Position numbers and translations under genes: made by a program. Shown here piece after piece: positions 9,076 through 20,309 of a stretch of 64,000 bases of DNA; within the stretch, counting starts at the first letter, position 1; each line of letters begins with the position of its first letter. The notes under the pieces are model-generated. The model was not told where the DNA came from, did no database searches, and was given only the letters and a program-made list of their open reading frames with translations. The stretch is from Adenophora triphylla var. japonica (lineage: Eukaryota; Streptophyta; Magnoliopsida; Asterales; Campanulaceae). The DNA lies in the NCBI GenBank assembly GCA_022495995.1, contig JAFEMH010002564.1, positions 248,001 to 312,000 on the forward strand, read 5' to 3'.

Positions 9076-11180
9076 TCAAACGAAGTATCTGCGGAGCTTG
9101 CTTCCGTTCACGGGGTTAACGAAAGGGTTTCCGTCCAAGTCTGCTAACTTCATGGCTCCTCCGGAGAAGATTCTTTGCACCACGAACGGTCCTATCTAGG
9201 TAGGCTCCCACTTTCCGAGGGGATTGGTCTGCGTAGGAGGCTTTTCCTTTAGCACCAAGTCGCCTTCTCTGATGTCTCGGATCTTGACTTTCTTATCGAA
9301 TGCTCGGGCCATTCTGCTCTGGTAGGCTCGAGTGTGTTCCATGGCTTTCAATTTGCGCTCGTCGAGTAGAGCAAGTTCGTCGTGATGGCTCTGTAGCCAT
9401 TCGATTTCATTGATCCCGTTTTCCAAGATGACTCAGAGGGATGGAATTTCCAATTCCACAGGTAACATCGCTTCCATTCCGTAGGTAAGCGCGAACGGAG
9501 TCTCCCCTGTGGCAGTTCTGACTGATGTTCGGTATCCCCAGAGGGCTAGATGTAGCTTTTCGGGCCAGTCCCGACCTCTGGTGGTCATTTTCCTGATTAT
9601 CATGGCGAGAGTCTTGTTGGCTGCCTCTACTGCACCATTGGTTTGTGGTCTGTAAGGAGAAGATTTGTGACGTGTGACTCTGAATTCGGTCAGAAGTTGG
9701 TCACAATCTCCTTCGAAGTGGGTCCCATTGTCGGATATGATCTCGTTGGGCACTCCGTATCGGCACATGATGTTCTCTCGAATGAACTCGACCACCTTCT
9801 TAGAATTCAGTACCTTGTACGATTTGGCTTCTACCCATTTGGTGAAGTAGTCGACTGCGACTAAAATGAACTCGTGACCATTGCTCCCTGGTGGAGTGAT
9901 CTTGCCGATGACGTCGATTCCCCATGTGGCGAAAGGCCATGGTGTAGTCATGCAATAGAGTTCGTGAGGAGGGATGTGATTGAGATTGGAGAACCGTTGA
10001 CATTTGTCGCAGCTTCGGACGAACTGGATGCAGTCTGTTTCCATCGATATCCAATAGTATCCCATATGGAGAATGATCTGTGTCAATGCTTGGGCGTTCA
10101 TGTGCGGACCGCAGGTTCCGTTGTGAACTTCGTTCATTAGCTCGCTCGGCTTTTCTTTGTTTACACACCGAAGGAGTGGCCCTTGGTGGCACTTCTTGTA
10201 CAACATACCCCCCTGAATGACGAAATGGGATGCTAGGTGTTTTAATGCCATCATGTTTTTGGCTTTGATCCCTTCTTTGTATTTTCCATCTTCATTTGTG
10301 AAGGAAGCTTCTCCGTTTTGGAGGTGCTTGGTAAATTTGATTGTACCGGGGTTCGTCGATCGTTTCTTTTTTATTTCAATCTCACGGCAATAGGCGGGTG
10401 TTTCCCGTCTGCCTATTCTGAGGGTTTCTTGCTTTTCCATCGGGAATTTCGACAAGAGAGGCGAGGGTTGCCGGGCGTCTGCGGCGGTTCACTGTCTCTT
10501 GGCAAATAATGGAAAGAGATGTCCTTGAACCGAGAAATGAGCTCCTCCATGTATGTGTGGTACTTAAGGCGAGAATCTACCGTCTTCCATTTGTTGGACA
10601 CTTGATTGATGATCAATGCGAGTCTCCGTATACATCCAGTTACGAGATGTTGCGCTTGAGCGACTTCCGGACACTGTGGCACGAGCTTCATATTCTATTT
10701 GCATTGTTGGTTGTTTCAAAATTGACTTGATGGCTATGGGAGTATGCTCGTCCTTGGGATCGACAAGGAGCATTCCAATATCATTCCCCTTCTTGTTAGC
10801 TGCCCCATCGAAGAAGAGTTGCCAGCGGTTTGCGCTGTCTAGTGAAAAGATTCCGTCGTTCGGAAACTGCGGATCAGGACCCTTAGGTTCACTGCTCGGG
10901 AAGTCGGCCAGCTGATCTGCCATTACTCTGCCCTTTGTTGATTTTCTGACCATATACTTGATGTCGAACTCAGCCAGGAAGAATGACCACTTGGCTAGTC
11001 GCTTTGACAGGTATGGCTTGTCAAAGAGATATCGAACGGGGTCCATTTTGGAGACCAGGAGTACTGAATGTGACTTCATGTAGTGTTTCAGTTTCCCGAC
11101 TACCCATACCAAGGCGGTACAAGTTTTCTGTAACGCTGAGTAGCTGAGTTCACTTCCTTGAAGCTTCCGGCTTACGAAGT
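9076..11180 (-). pseudogene. pol: E1 pol, RNase H to integrase
   Basis: From the right: the end of RT (KLKHYMKSHSVLLVSKMDPV, with KRLAKWSFFLAEF), then RNase H (FFDGAANKKGNDIGMLLVDP) with a frameshift near 10690, and another near 10485 just before integrase. Integrase (10455-9433) is open for 340 codons with the HHCC zinc region (NEVHNGTCGPHMN ... CDKCQRF), core aspartates in GIDVIGK and ISDNGTHFEGD, and SPYRPQTNGAVEAANKT. The C-terminal GPY/F-type domain (IGPFVVQRIF ... SKLRRYF) ends at 9076; one Trp codon before it has become TAG. Cut at 11180 by the copia insertion. Confidence 0.85.
11176..11180. other. Presumed target site of the copia element (GAAGT)
   Basis: Five bases of E1 pol directly before the copia LTR end. 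The matching copy would be beyond the right edge, so this is inferred from the LTR boundary only. Confidence 0.45.
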
Positions 11181-12098
11181 TGTTAGGCCCAATTGGCAAG
11201 GAAATAGGCTAGAGGGGGGGGGGTGAATAGCCTTTTTACAATTTTAATTGAAAATACCTTAATGGTCAAAGTCACTATTCAGAATGTTGTAAGATAATCA
11301 GTAAGCACAGCGGAATGTTTGTGACTAAGTTTGAACTCACACAAAATCAGCAAGAAGTTGTTCAAAGCTTGATTTTAACACAAGGTATTTATTTAAACCG
11401 TTTATGCAGTGCAACTTGTTTGGTTTAAGGAAATACTTATGATTGACGAGGATGAAGCATTACGATTTGTAATGGTGAACGACTAGCAAGATGTAAGTAA
11501 ATTAAAGACAAGGACACAGTATTTGGAGAGGTTCACAGCGTGAATGCTGCTACGTCCTCTACCAAGATTGGTCAGATCTTGGATTTTGAGAGAAGTTTAC
11601 TATCAGTATGTCCTAGTCTATTATAAGTGCGGCCTTGCCGGTTACAAGGATTGAAAACAAAGGATCTACTGATGGATCTTAAGATAAAGAACTGACCAGG
11701 TGTTTTTGAGTGGCAAGTTAGACTTATCTCACTCAGGTGTGTGTGTGCTTTCTCAATCAATGCATTCTAATGATTGTCTTGTTGGAGAATGCTTACAAGG
11801 TTGAATGAGATGTGCACGAGTGTATGTCCCTAATAATGTCTAATGATTTTCTGGACTTGAAGGCTTGAGCTTCATTGAATGCTTCAAGCACACTCTTCTT
11901 CAATGCAACGACCAACCATCTTCAATGCAGCAAAGTCTTCTATATATACTTGAGAGAAAGAGAGAGAAGAACTAAGATGCCGTTGAAGGGTAGATTTGGA
12001 ATAAGGAAATATGGTTGGTAGGTGAGGATCATTTAATGCCATATCTTTGCAATTAATGCGGGAGATTTGAATAAGACATTTCTGCTTTTGTTCGGCGG
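11181..12098 (-). repeat. Copia 3' LTR, downstream portion
   Basis: Ends (minus strand) in GGGCCTAACA at 11181, which mirrors the LTR start TGTTGGATCA at 28410. It carries a TATA-like GTATATATAG on minus (about 11939-11951) and, near the end, the C-rich TATTCACCCCCCCCTCTAGC. Joined to 27984-28410 the LTR is about 1345 bp. Short translated frames here have no support. Confidence 0.8.
12094..12098. other. Target site duplication of B, left copy (GGCGG)
   Basis: GGCGG directly before the LTR end TGAAATTACCC; the identical pentamer at 27979-27983 follows the other LTR end. Confidence 0.9.
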
Positions 12099-13513
12099 TG
12101 AAATTACCCGGATCCGAGCAGGCCTCGCGGCCCCGGCATCTGGCATCTTTCGCGTTGGAAGGTGTCTCGCCGTTTGTTTTCGCATTTGTAGAGTCGCCAC
12201 GCCGTTTTTATTAAGCCCAAAACATTGAAAAAGGGCATCAGTTTAAAGATAATTTTAAACCGTTTTTGTGTGATGAGATTTTGAGTTCGGAGGTCAGATG
12301 ACTCCCCGGGAAGAGAATATTAGAATATTAGAGCTCACCCGAGTAGCCTCGTAAAACGAGTCTTTCGGATACCCCTAATATCCTTTAAATGTTGTGTGTG
12401 TGTGTGTGTGCTTTTAAAAATGCATGCTGTATCGGATGTCTACATTGTATGCTATGTATGGAAATGTATTGAAATAGTATAGGAAGGAAGCCTTACCAAT
12501 GTTGGTTCGTGTATCTTCCGTGCAGGGAATGGTGTTTGAGGTCGGAGTAGCGTTCCGGTATGGATCGGGATTGCTTCGGGAGATGCCGGTTGTTCGCGGA
12601 CGAGTTCGGCGTGAGTTGAGGTTGCGAGCTGCGTTCGGGCGAAGGTTCGGCGTGCGTGGGGATCTTCGGGATCACTCGGGCGAGGGATTCGGCGTGCGTT
12701 GTGGTGGCGGGAGTCACTCGGGCGGAGTTTCGGCGTGGTTTGGGATCGTCGGTTTGACTCGGAAAGAGCCGGGACACCGTGGAAAGACCAGGCAAGGCCT
12801 CGGAGTACCACGAGGGGCCTCAGAGTACCTCGAGAGTGCCTCGGGACAGCGCGGGAGCGTCTCGGGAGCGCTTGGGGAGGCTTCGGAGCACCACAAGAGA
12901 GCTCGGAAGGCCTCAGAAGGATCCGAAAGGGGCCGGGAGTGCCTCGAGAGGACTTAGAGGGGAGCCGAAGGCTAAGGGAGGAAGAGAGAAGAGGGAGGTG
13001 TGTGAAAATGAGGAGGGGGAGCCCTCTATTTATAGTAAAAATTTCGGAGCAAAGAGGTCCGTACGGACCTTCTTGGTTATCCGAGAATTTTGGATTTCCT
13101 CGATTTGAGGGAATGCGCAATGATGGAGAATATTACGGAATGATGGTGTTCCACTGAGCAATAAGGTCCGTGACGGACCATCTTGCATGCAAAGAGGTCC
13201 GTACGGACCAACTCTGCAGGAAGTAATCATTTTCCCGGGATTTGAGGAATATTGTGGACTTTAAGGGGATTTAGTAATCATTGAAACAAAGAGGTCCGTA
13301 CGGACCTTAATTGCTTTTCTGATTTCACGAAAATTCCCGAAAGGTCCTTTTGTCCCTTTTTATCCCAGAGAAGGCTCCTCCACTTGGTTTGGTTGGGGGT
13401 TTGAGAGGGTTTTAAGAGGGTTTTGAGTGAGAGAGGTCTCCGAGGCTGCGTTGATGAGTACTGCGGTGTTTCCCGGGTGCTTGAAAGGGGTGATCCAGAT
13501 TGGGGTACTTACG
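12099..13513 (-). repeat. 3' LTR of B
   Basis: Matches 26555-27978 almost throughout. The inner end reads CGTAAGTACCCC on minus whereas the 5' LTR starts TGTAAGTACCCC. Contains a TG microsatellite (about 12388-12407), a PBS-like GGCGTGGCGACTC in U5 (12191-12203), a TATA box and four palindromes. Differences from the 5' LTR cluster at CAG/CTG sites. Confidence 0.92.
13022..13306 (-). promoter_or_regulatory. LTR promoter of B (3' copy): TATA and four palindromes
   Basis: CTATAAATAG on minus at about 13025-13034. Upstream are GGTCCGTACGGACC at 13056-13069, 13196-13209 and 13293-13306, and a version with one inserted base, GGTCCGTGACGGACC, at 13165-13179. Spacing is 87-140 bp. The unit at 13196 shares its GCATGCAAAGA and CAAC flanks with the copy before aORF1. 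Confidence 0.7.
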
Positions 13514-14990
13514 AAGCCCTCGATGACGTCACTTATGAAAGAAGTGGGGTTGCCGATAAGATAAGGGTCCTAATCTGGATCGCGTGTTGGGAGAGGAAGT
13601 GACCGTGAGGGTCAAGGTGAGGACGTGGTGGTGTCCTTTTGTGTGACCGCATAGGTCGGTAAATTTGAGACCTGTGATAGGATTCCTATGTATCCCTGGC
13701 GGGAATCAAGCACAGTCGTAGTTCGGGTGTGGGGTGAGTGTTTTGTGAATGCGGGCGTGGTGGTGCCACAGGTGTTGTGTGACCGCCGAGGTCGGTGGTA
13801 GAGACGTGGTGGTGTCCTGGGTGGCCGCGTAGGTCGATGGGTGGACCCGTGATAGGATTCCTACGTATCCTGGCGGGAATCAAGCACAGTGTCGTAGTTC
13901 GGAGGTCGTGAATTTGTGAGTGCGGGCGTGGTGGTGCCACGAAGTGTTGTGTGACCGCCGAGGTCGATGGTAGGGCGTGGTGGTGTCTGAAATGTGGTGA
14001 CCGCCGAGGTCAATTGTGAGGACGTGGTGGTGTCACAGGATGGAAATTTTACGATTTTCCTAATCGGGTGGTTTAAGGCCTTAGGGCCGGAGATAGAGTG
14101 AGGACTGAATCGTCTTCGATTGCGGTTGGTGCCACGGCGGAGGACTTTGAATCGTCATCCGCGGCGGTTGGTGCCACGCCGAGGACTTTGAATCGTCATC
14201 GCGGCCCGGTTGGTGCCACGGCCCAGAGGACTTTGAATCGTCTTACGGCGGCGTTTGATGCCACCCGGAGGACTTTGAATCGTCTTAGCGGCGGTTTGAT
14301 GTAATGCGAGGACTTTGAATCGTCTTCTAGCCGCGATTGTGGATGTAATGCGCGAGACTTTGAATCGTCTTCTAGCCGATTGTGGAGGCATGGTTGCCTT
14401 GTGCTTCGAGAGCGTAGATGCCTTTGTGTTTTTGCATGTTGATGTAGAAGGTTGGACTTACGATGGACTGCGGTGCTTACTTGGCTGCTGCCGTTGAAGT
14501 GGGCAAGGATGACGGCCGATGATTGCTTCACCATTTGGCATTTTGGGAGGCGCTTCGTGCCTTGGGACTTGTACTCGGAGGTGTTGGCTCCTTCGCGTGC
14601 TTGTTTTGCCGTTGAGTGGGCAAGGATGATGGTCGGTGCTGGGGATATGCAGTCTTGCATGACTTCCCTTTGACTTGTTGGGGAGGAGCTCGGGCTTACT
14701 TTGATGGCCGGTGCTTGCGCTGCCGTTGAAGTGGGCGAAGTTCGGGCTTACATCTGACTGCCGGTGCTTGAATTCTTTGAGGATGCGTGACCTTGTAGGG
14801 GCCGCTTTTACGTTGGGAAGATGACTTCGGACCTCTAGTGGTTGAGTTGTCGTTGAGCGTTTGGGCGTCTTGTGCCTTGATATTCGTCTTTGGGAGGTGT
14901 TGGCTCCTTCTTGAATTGCCGTCGGGCATCTTGGAGGCGTCTCGTGCCTTGGGATTCGTGCTGGGAGGTGTTGGCTCCTTCTTGAATTGC
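13514..14990. repeat. Degenerate short repeats and hairpin motifs before the B 3' LTR
   Basis: Three repeat classes. 13600-14040: units of GTGACCGCCGAGGTCG with GTGGTGGTGTC. 14130-14380: six copies of GAGGACTTTGAATCGTC about 45 bp apart. 14490-14990: loose units of TTGCCGTTGAAGTGGGC. The CTACG/CGTAG hairpin motif occurs at 13681-13726 and 13856-13901. No gene; short open frames are repeat translations. Confidence 0.75.
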
Positions 14991-15885
14991 CGTTGAGCGG
15001 GCGGTGGTTGAATTGCCGTTGGAGTGGGCGAGGACCGGTCTTGCGCTTGACGGCCGGTGGTTGAATTGCCGTTGGAGTGGGCGAGGACCGGTCTTACGCT
15101 GACGGCCGGGGATTGATTTGCCGTTGAAGTGGGCGAGGTCCGGTCTTACGCTTGACGGCCGGTGGTTGATTTGCCGTTGAAGTGGGCGAGGTCCGGTCTT
15201 ACGCTTGACGGCCGGTGGTTGAATTGCCGTTGGAGTGGGCGAGGACCGGTCTTACGCTTGACGGCCGGTGGTTGATTTGCCGTTGAAGTGGGCGAGGTCC
15301 GGTCTTACGCTTGACGGCCGGGGATTGATTTGCCGTTGAAGTGGGCGAGGATCGGTCTTACGCTTGACGGCCGGTGGTTGAATTGCCGTTGAAGTGGGCG
15401 AGGACCGGTCTTACGCTGACGGCCGGGGATTGATTTGCCGTTGAAGTGGGCGAGGACCGGTCTTACGCTTGACGGCCGGTGGTTGATTTGCCGTTGAAGT
15501 GGGCGAGGATCGGTCTTACGCTTGACGGCCGGGGATTGAATTGCCGTTGAAGTGGGCGAGGATCGGTCTTACGCTTGACGGCCGGTGGTTGATTTGCCGT
15601 TGAAGTGGGCGAGGTCCGGTCTTACGCTTGACGGCCGGTGGTTGAATTGCCGTTGGAGTGGCGAGACCGGTCTTACGCTTGACGGCCGGTGGTTGAATTG
15701 CCGTTGGAGTGGGCGAGGACCGGTCTTACGCTTGACGGCCGGTGGTTGAATTGCCGTTGGAGTGGGCGAGGACCGGTCTTACGCTTGACGGCCGGTGGTT
15801 GAATTGCCGTTGAAGTGGGCGAGGACCGGTCTTACGCTTGACGGCCGGTGGTTGAATTGCCGTTGAAGTGGGCGAGGACCACGGC
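14991..15885. repeat. Tandem array of about 54 bp x 16 in B
   Basis: Unit: TTGCCGTTGAAGTGGGCGAG then GACCGGTCTTACGCTTGACG and GCCGGTGGTTGAA. Copies vary at few positions (GTTGGAG/GTTGAAG, GACCGG/GTCCGG/GATCGG, GGTTGAATTG/GATTGATTTG), and the variants alternate in blocks. The array runs straight into aORF2 sequence at 15886. Confidence 0.92.
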
Positions 15886-17462
15886 CAGTATCGGGGCCTA
15901 TGTTCGGGGTACCGGCCAGGTGACGGCGGAGCAGTTGGCGCGCTCCTTTTTGTGGTATGCACTGTCCGAGACTTTGTTCTCGAACCACGCGACCGCAGCT
16001 CCCTTTGCTTTGTTGGAGAGCTTGACTGATCTGGATAGGGTCTGCGACATTGCTTGGGGTGAGGCGGGCTTGGCGAGCTCTACTTCTCCTTGGACCGGTT
16101 TAGCGGGGGTGGCTTGATTCGTTGGCTGTTTGACTTTGCTCTCGGAGGTATGAGTTTATTCTTGTTTTTGATTTAGCAACCCGTCATTTCTCCATTGTCT
16201 TTTCTGAGCCTTCTCTGTTTTGTCACAGTGTGGTTTTATGAGGTTTTCCGGTGCTTCCCGTGGGATAGGGATCCTGGGGATTCTTTGGGTACCTGCTATG
16301 CTAGGGCCGGGCTCGTACGGCGAGGAAGAGGAGGACAGGGGGGAACCATCGCCTACGAGGGATGTGCGAGGAGCGTGCGGAGAGAGATAGCCGTGAGGGG
16401 TTTGTCTTGTTCCCGTGGACTCGGTATGAGGGAGATGAGTTTGAGGGGGCACCCGAGGTGACGGCGCGGCGGAAGATCTTTGCGGGGCTTGACTTGTGAT
16501 GTCATGTACTTGGGGGAGCGGGTCTTACGCGGCATGGCCCCCGGTGTGCTTCCCGTGGCTCAGGGACCCTCCCTTTGGGATGCTTGACTCCGGGATATGG
16601 ATGTGCTTGACTTCGAGAGAGTACCTTGGCGGTGTCGGTGCCGAGGAGTTCATTTTATACGGAGAGGAGTACGGGGCCTTCGTGAGGAGGAAGGCGGGAC
16701 GCCGCGAGTCTTGGCGCGGGAGAGAGAGGCCGCCCGCGAGCTCCCCGAGGTTCCGATGCCGGGACCGGATTTCACGTACGTCCGCGGACGGAGTCGAGGA
16801 GGAGGGTGTATGCATGCCCGTTCCTAAGCGAGCTCTGCTTGCATACCGAGTGGATCCCCAGACGGATCGGTGAGTGTGCGACCCTTTTCCATCTTGGCAT
16901 CTTTTACGCATTTTCTCTTTTTGTTGTTGAGTATAACCGCATTTGATGAGCGTTTCCTTGGGCGCTTGTTGGTGCGGAGTCCCGGGGAGAGCCTATGATA
17001 TGCGGCTCGCCGTTACGTGGCGCGATGCGCTCCTTCGCTAAGAAGATGGCGTCGAAGGTGTCCTGCCGGTCTTCGCGTCGTGTGCCGGCGTACGAGCCTA
17101 TGCCTTCGAGGCATTACGCAGCAGACGTTCCTCCGCCTAGAGCCGAGCCGGAGCCGCAGCGGGAGGGACCTTTGAGGCGGCATAGCATGGATGCCGGGAC
17201 ATCTTCGGGAGCTGCAGGGCCTTCGAGGGAGCAGCCCTTTTATCAGTTCATGCCTCCGCACGGCGCACAGGGTGAGGGTTCCTCAGAGCCTTCTTTCTTT
17301 GATCCTTTCGCCGGATTTGATCCTTCTGAGTACTTTTCGTGGGAGCCTCCGGCGGGTGCTCGGTATTCCGACGACGAGGATGTGACGGGCGAGTTTGCTG
17401 GGATGCCCGACTTTTCTTTGGAGGACCTCGGTGAGGATGATGATGCTGAGGATTCTGATTAG
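15886..17462 (+). pseudogene. aORF2 of B: plant mobile domain gene, 5' end replaced by repeats
   Basis: The first exon and the start of exon 2 are missing. The surviving exon 2 (to 16147) reads VTAEQLARSFLWYALSETLF, then LLESLTDLDRV and IAWGEAGLAS, the helical core typical of the plant mobile domain (LF.......LL.DLD..G.YAWG.A.L). Intron from GTATGAG at 16148 to GTCACAG at 16228. Exon 3 (16229-16869) begins VWFYEVF like E1 and has frameshifts. Intron 3 starts at GTGAGTG (16870); its acceptor is weak (GCGGAG, 16979). Exon 4 ends with a long acidic tail (DEDV, EDLGEDDDAEDSD) at the TAG 17460-17462. Confidence 0.7.
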
Positions 17463-17800
17463 TATTCATTTGCTTTCCCTCTTTTCATATCCCTCCTTTT
17501 TTTTTTTGTTTAGCAACAGACATTTTGGGTACCTGTAATAAAACACATGTATTTGCATGGCAAACAGTATTTTATTTTAAGATGTAATGTCATTTTTGTG
17601 ATTCCCGGGATTTGTCCTAGAAATTGTTGCTATTATTATTTTTTATTTTTGTACATGCCACGTGAGCTGAGAGTGTGTTTGTGGGTAGTGTATGTTTGCG
17701 GGAATGGCTTTGGCCAGTGTTTGGGCGATTTGGAGCAAGGTTTCTTGAGGACGGTGGTTGTTATGCTTGTTTCTTTGAGGAAATGGGTTGTTTGCAAGGA

Positions 17801-17845
17801 GGTCCGTACGGACATACTTAGCATGCAAAGAGGTCCGTACGGACC
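17801..17845 (+). promoter_or_regulatory. Two B-type palindromes upstream of B aORF1
   Basis: GGTCCGTACGGACA (17801-17814) and GGTCCGTACGGACC (17832-17845), 122 bp before the aORF1 ATG, in the spacer 17463-17966. The second copy keeps the same flanking bases as the LTR copy at 13196-13209, so it is not a chance 14-mer. The spacer holds no gene. Confidence 0.7.
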
Positions 17846-17966
17846 AACCTTGCTTTTGGGAAGGACATAAATGCTTTCCGATTAATCCGGTTCTTCCTCA
17901 TTTCCCCATTTGCGGCCATTTTCGAGCTTTCTTCCCCATTTTCTCTAGGAACCTCCATTTTTTGCC

Positions 17967-19479
17967 ATGGATTCTTCGTACGTCCCTAGTATTTTGCCAA
18001 GGCTTTCGCAGGAGAGGCAAGCACACTTTCTTGAGCAGTTGAAAACGTGGATGCGGCGCCGTATGAGGCATCGTAGACGGGCTTTCGAGGTAAGGTTTCG
18101 TCTTTGCTCGGTTTGGTCTTTTAAGGAGTTGGTTCCTGATTGGGATTTGTTGCGGGCCGCCGCGAAGTTGCAGGATGTTAGGAGGCATGTGTCTTGTTTC
18201 TCCTACAATGAAATGGTGCCCACTTTTGAGGATTTTCGGGCTTTGATTGGAGGACCGGAGGTGGAGGCCATCTCGGCTTCCTTTGATTGGTGGTGCTTTG
18301 CGGTGAGCGTGAAGCTTGCGAGACTTTCTTCGTACTTCGCTGGAAGAAGTGCAGGGGCATGATCCTTGATTCGGGTCATATCGACATTTCGAGCTGCCGG
18401 AGCGGTTCATGGTTGATGATGAGAGTGACGTCTCTTGGGATGTATTTGCCTTGTGCGTGATGGCGACGCTTTTCCAGTCGGTTCCCTTGGCATTTGTGAT
18501 GGCGCTTTGCTAGATGTGGTAGAGACGCTGCGAGTGGAGAGGATATTGTCCCGTTGGTGCTTGGGGAGACTCTTCATGGTATCGGACCGTGCGGCGGGGA
18601 TCGTTTTATGAGAGGGGAAGCCCCGCTTTGCTCACCTTGTGGCTGCGAGAGAGACTTCAGGCCATGCCCGAGGCTCCGACGTCGTTTAGCCCGTGGTAAT
18701 TTGCTTTCAGCCGACCTCTTGTGTTGGATATGGATCGATCCGCCTGGGAGAGATGGATGGCACGGCTTGGTACGCATCGATCCGGCGGTGGGTTCCGCCT
18801 GGAGGATTGAGACCAGGAGGATCTTGCGGGAAGGGTCCTACGTTGTCGAGTTCCAGTTTGTCTTGGTCCTCCTTCTATATTCCGTCGCTTGTTTCCGGCG
18901 GTTTGGGATGAAGCGGGAGCCTTTGTTGGGTGGGATGACCTTGCTACTTGCGGAGGTAGTTCCTCTTTGTATGGCAGCTCCAGTGCCTTCTTGTATTGTA
19001 CGAGGGTATGGAAGTATTCCGCTTTCCCTCTGTGGTACTCCTTAGACGGCGGGGAGCGTTGTATTGACGACTCGGTATACGGCACAGTATGAGCGGCATG
19101 TTGGCGATCCCAAGTGGTCTTGGAGAGAAGGCGTGCGCGGATTCAGGACCCGTTTGCCGTAGTAGCTATTGCCTTAGGAGTGCCGAAGCACAGTCGACCC
19201 TTTGGATGTGACGGGAGACACTTTGTTTGACTACGAGACTAGAGTTGACCGGCCCGACGGGGAGAGGTCCTCTTTACGGACTCGCGAGGAGGAGATCCGA
19301 GCCGAAGCACGGGCGAATGAAGCCACGAGAGCTATTGGATTATTTGACTCTACGGGAGGACCCCGGATCTCGGGCGAGAGACGCGAGAGTTGGTTCACGT
19401 GGAGCGAAAGAAGACTCGCCGGGGACGAGGGAAGAAAGGAAAGAATGGCGAGGGGACAAGCGCAGATGGCGCAGAATGA
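17967..19479 (+). pseudogene. aORF1 of B: DUF7745/PMD-like gene
   Basis: The first 131 codons are open: ELVPDWDLLRAAAKLQDVRRHV, shortened here as PDWDLLRAAAKLQDVRRH, then NEMVPTFEDFRALIGGPEVE. After 18360 the match to E1 continues with frameshifts (GEDIVPLVLGETLHGIG near 18550; FYIPSL near 18880). It ends basic (KTRRGRGKKGKNGEG) at a TGA 19477-19479, at the same distance from pol as in E1. Length, order and position match E1 aORF1. Several lesions; not functional as read. Confidence 0.65.
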
Positions 19480-20309
19480 CCTCCTAGGTATCCATTCATT
19501 GCATTGCAAACACATTATTAGTTAAATGTATTAAGCTGTCTTTTAGCATGTTGTGAACTTGAGAGTCGACCGTGCTTGAACTCATCAAGAAATGTTGTAA
19601 CCGTTAGTGATTTGTGATTTACTTTTAAAGCTTTGTCGAGACGCAAGATCTCTTGTTTGCCTTTGCTTACATTTGTGCACTTTGTCGGCGTCCATCTTTG
19701 GACTTTTCGTTGCATCCGCGCACCGAAGAAGTCAGGCCACGACGGCAATCTCCTTTCTTTGAGGCTTTGTGCTCGGCTGAGAGGTTGAAGGCTTCCCTGA
19801 CAAGTCGTTTTGACGGTCTTTTTTCGTAGCTTCCTTGCCCTTTGTTGGCGTCGGGCTCTTGACCTCAATTTCGCAGCTTCTGCTTTGAGCTTCTTTTGTT
19901 TTTTTTGTGAGCCCTTGCTCGAGCTCTCTTTTTTTTGTGAGCCCTTGCTCGAGCTCTCTTTTTTTGTGAGCCCTTGCTCGAGCTCTTTTTTGTTTTTTTT
20001 TGAAGCGCGTGAGGGCGAAGACAAGCCCCCGGCTTGGAAACAACATGAGTCGGTCGTTTGATCTTTGGGTGACCCTCGGATGTCCTTTGATGTTTCCGCC
20101 GTCGTTTGACTTGGTCAAGGTGACTCTTTGGGCGTGTTCTTGAAAAGTGCGTAGCTTGATGGAGGTCTTGATTGACATTCAAACTTTTGACTTTTTGTGT
20201 ATTTTTAGACCGGACCAATTAAGGTTGCCTACGTTCCCCGGACTAGAGGGCTCGTGCTGCGTAGTTCGACACTACATGGAGTGCCAAGAGATGCACAGCT
20301 TGTTCTTCT
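19480..20309. other. Spacer between B aORF1 and integrase
   Basis: No gene. Contains three tandem copies of GTGAGCCCTTGCTCGAGCTC (19905-19990) separated by T-runs, and the hairpin motif (20227-20266, minus: GAACTACG ... GGGGAACGTAGGCAACC). Translated frames here are low-complexity Lys/Ser-rich and repeat-derived. Confidence 0.6.

Larger units (their letters stand above)
3920..11180 (-). mobile_element. Ty3/gypsy element E1 (host of the nest), partial
   Basis: Oriented on minus by its pol (9076-11180). Two genes on the opposite strand, aORF2 and aORF1, lie between pol and the missing 3' LTR. The left end is cut inside aORF2 exon 1 by A-prime. The right end is cut inside RNase H by the copia LTR at 11181. 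RT, protease, gag and the 5' LTR must lie beyond the right edge if they survive. It uses the D-family palindrome AGTCCGGCCGGACT, and its aORF2 exon 1 and intron match the D element, so E1 is a D-type relative. Confidence 0.8.

Noticed and set aside
12388..12407. TG microsatellite and poly-T tracts as regulatory elements
   Set aside because: Simple repeats present in both B LTRs; no evidence of function.
19518..20218. Lys/Ser-rich frames on minus, looking like a nuclear protein
   Set aside because: Low-complexity translation of the GAGCTC/T-run repeats in the spacer; no equivalent in E1 or A.
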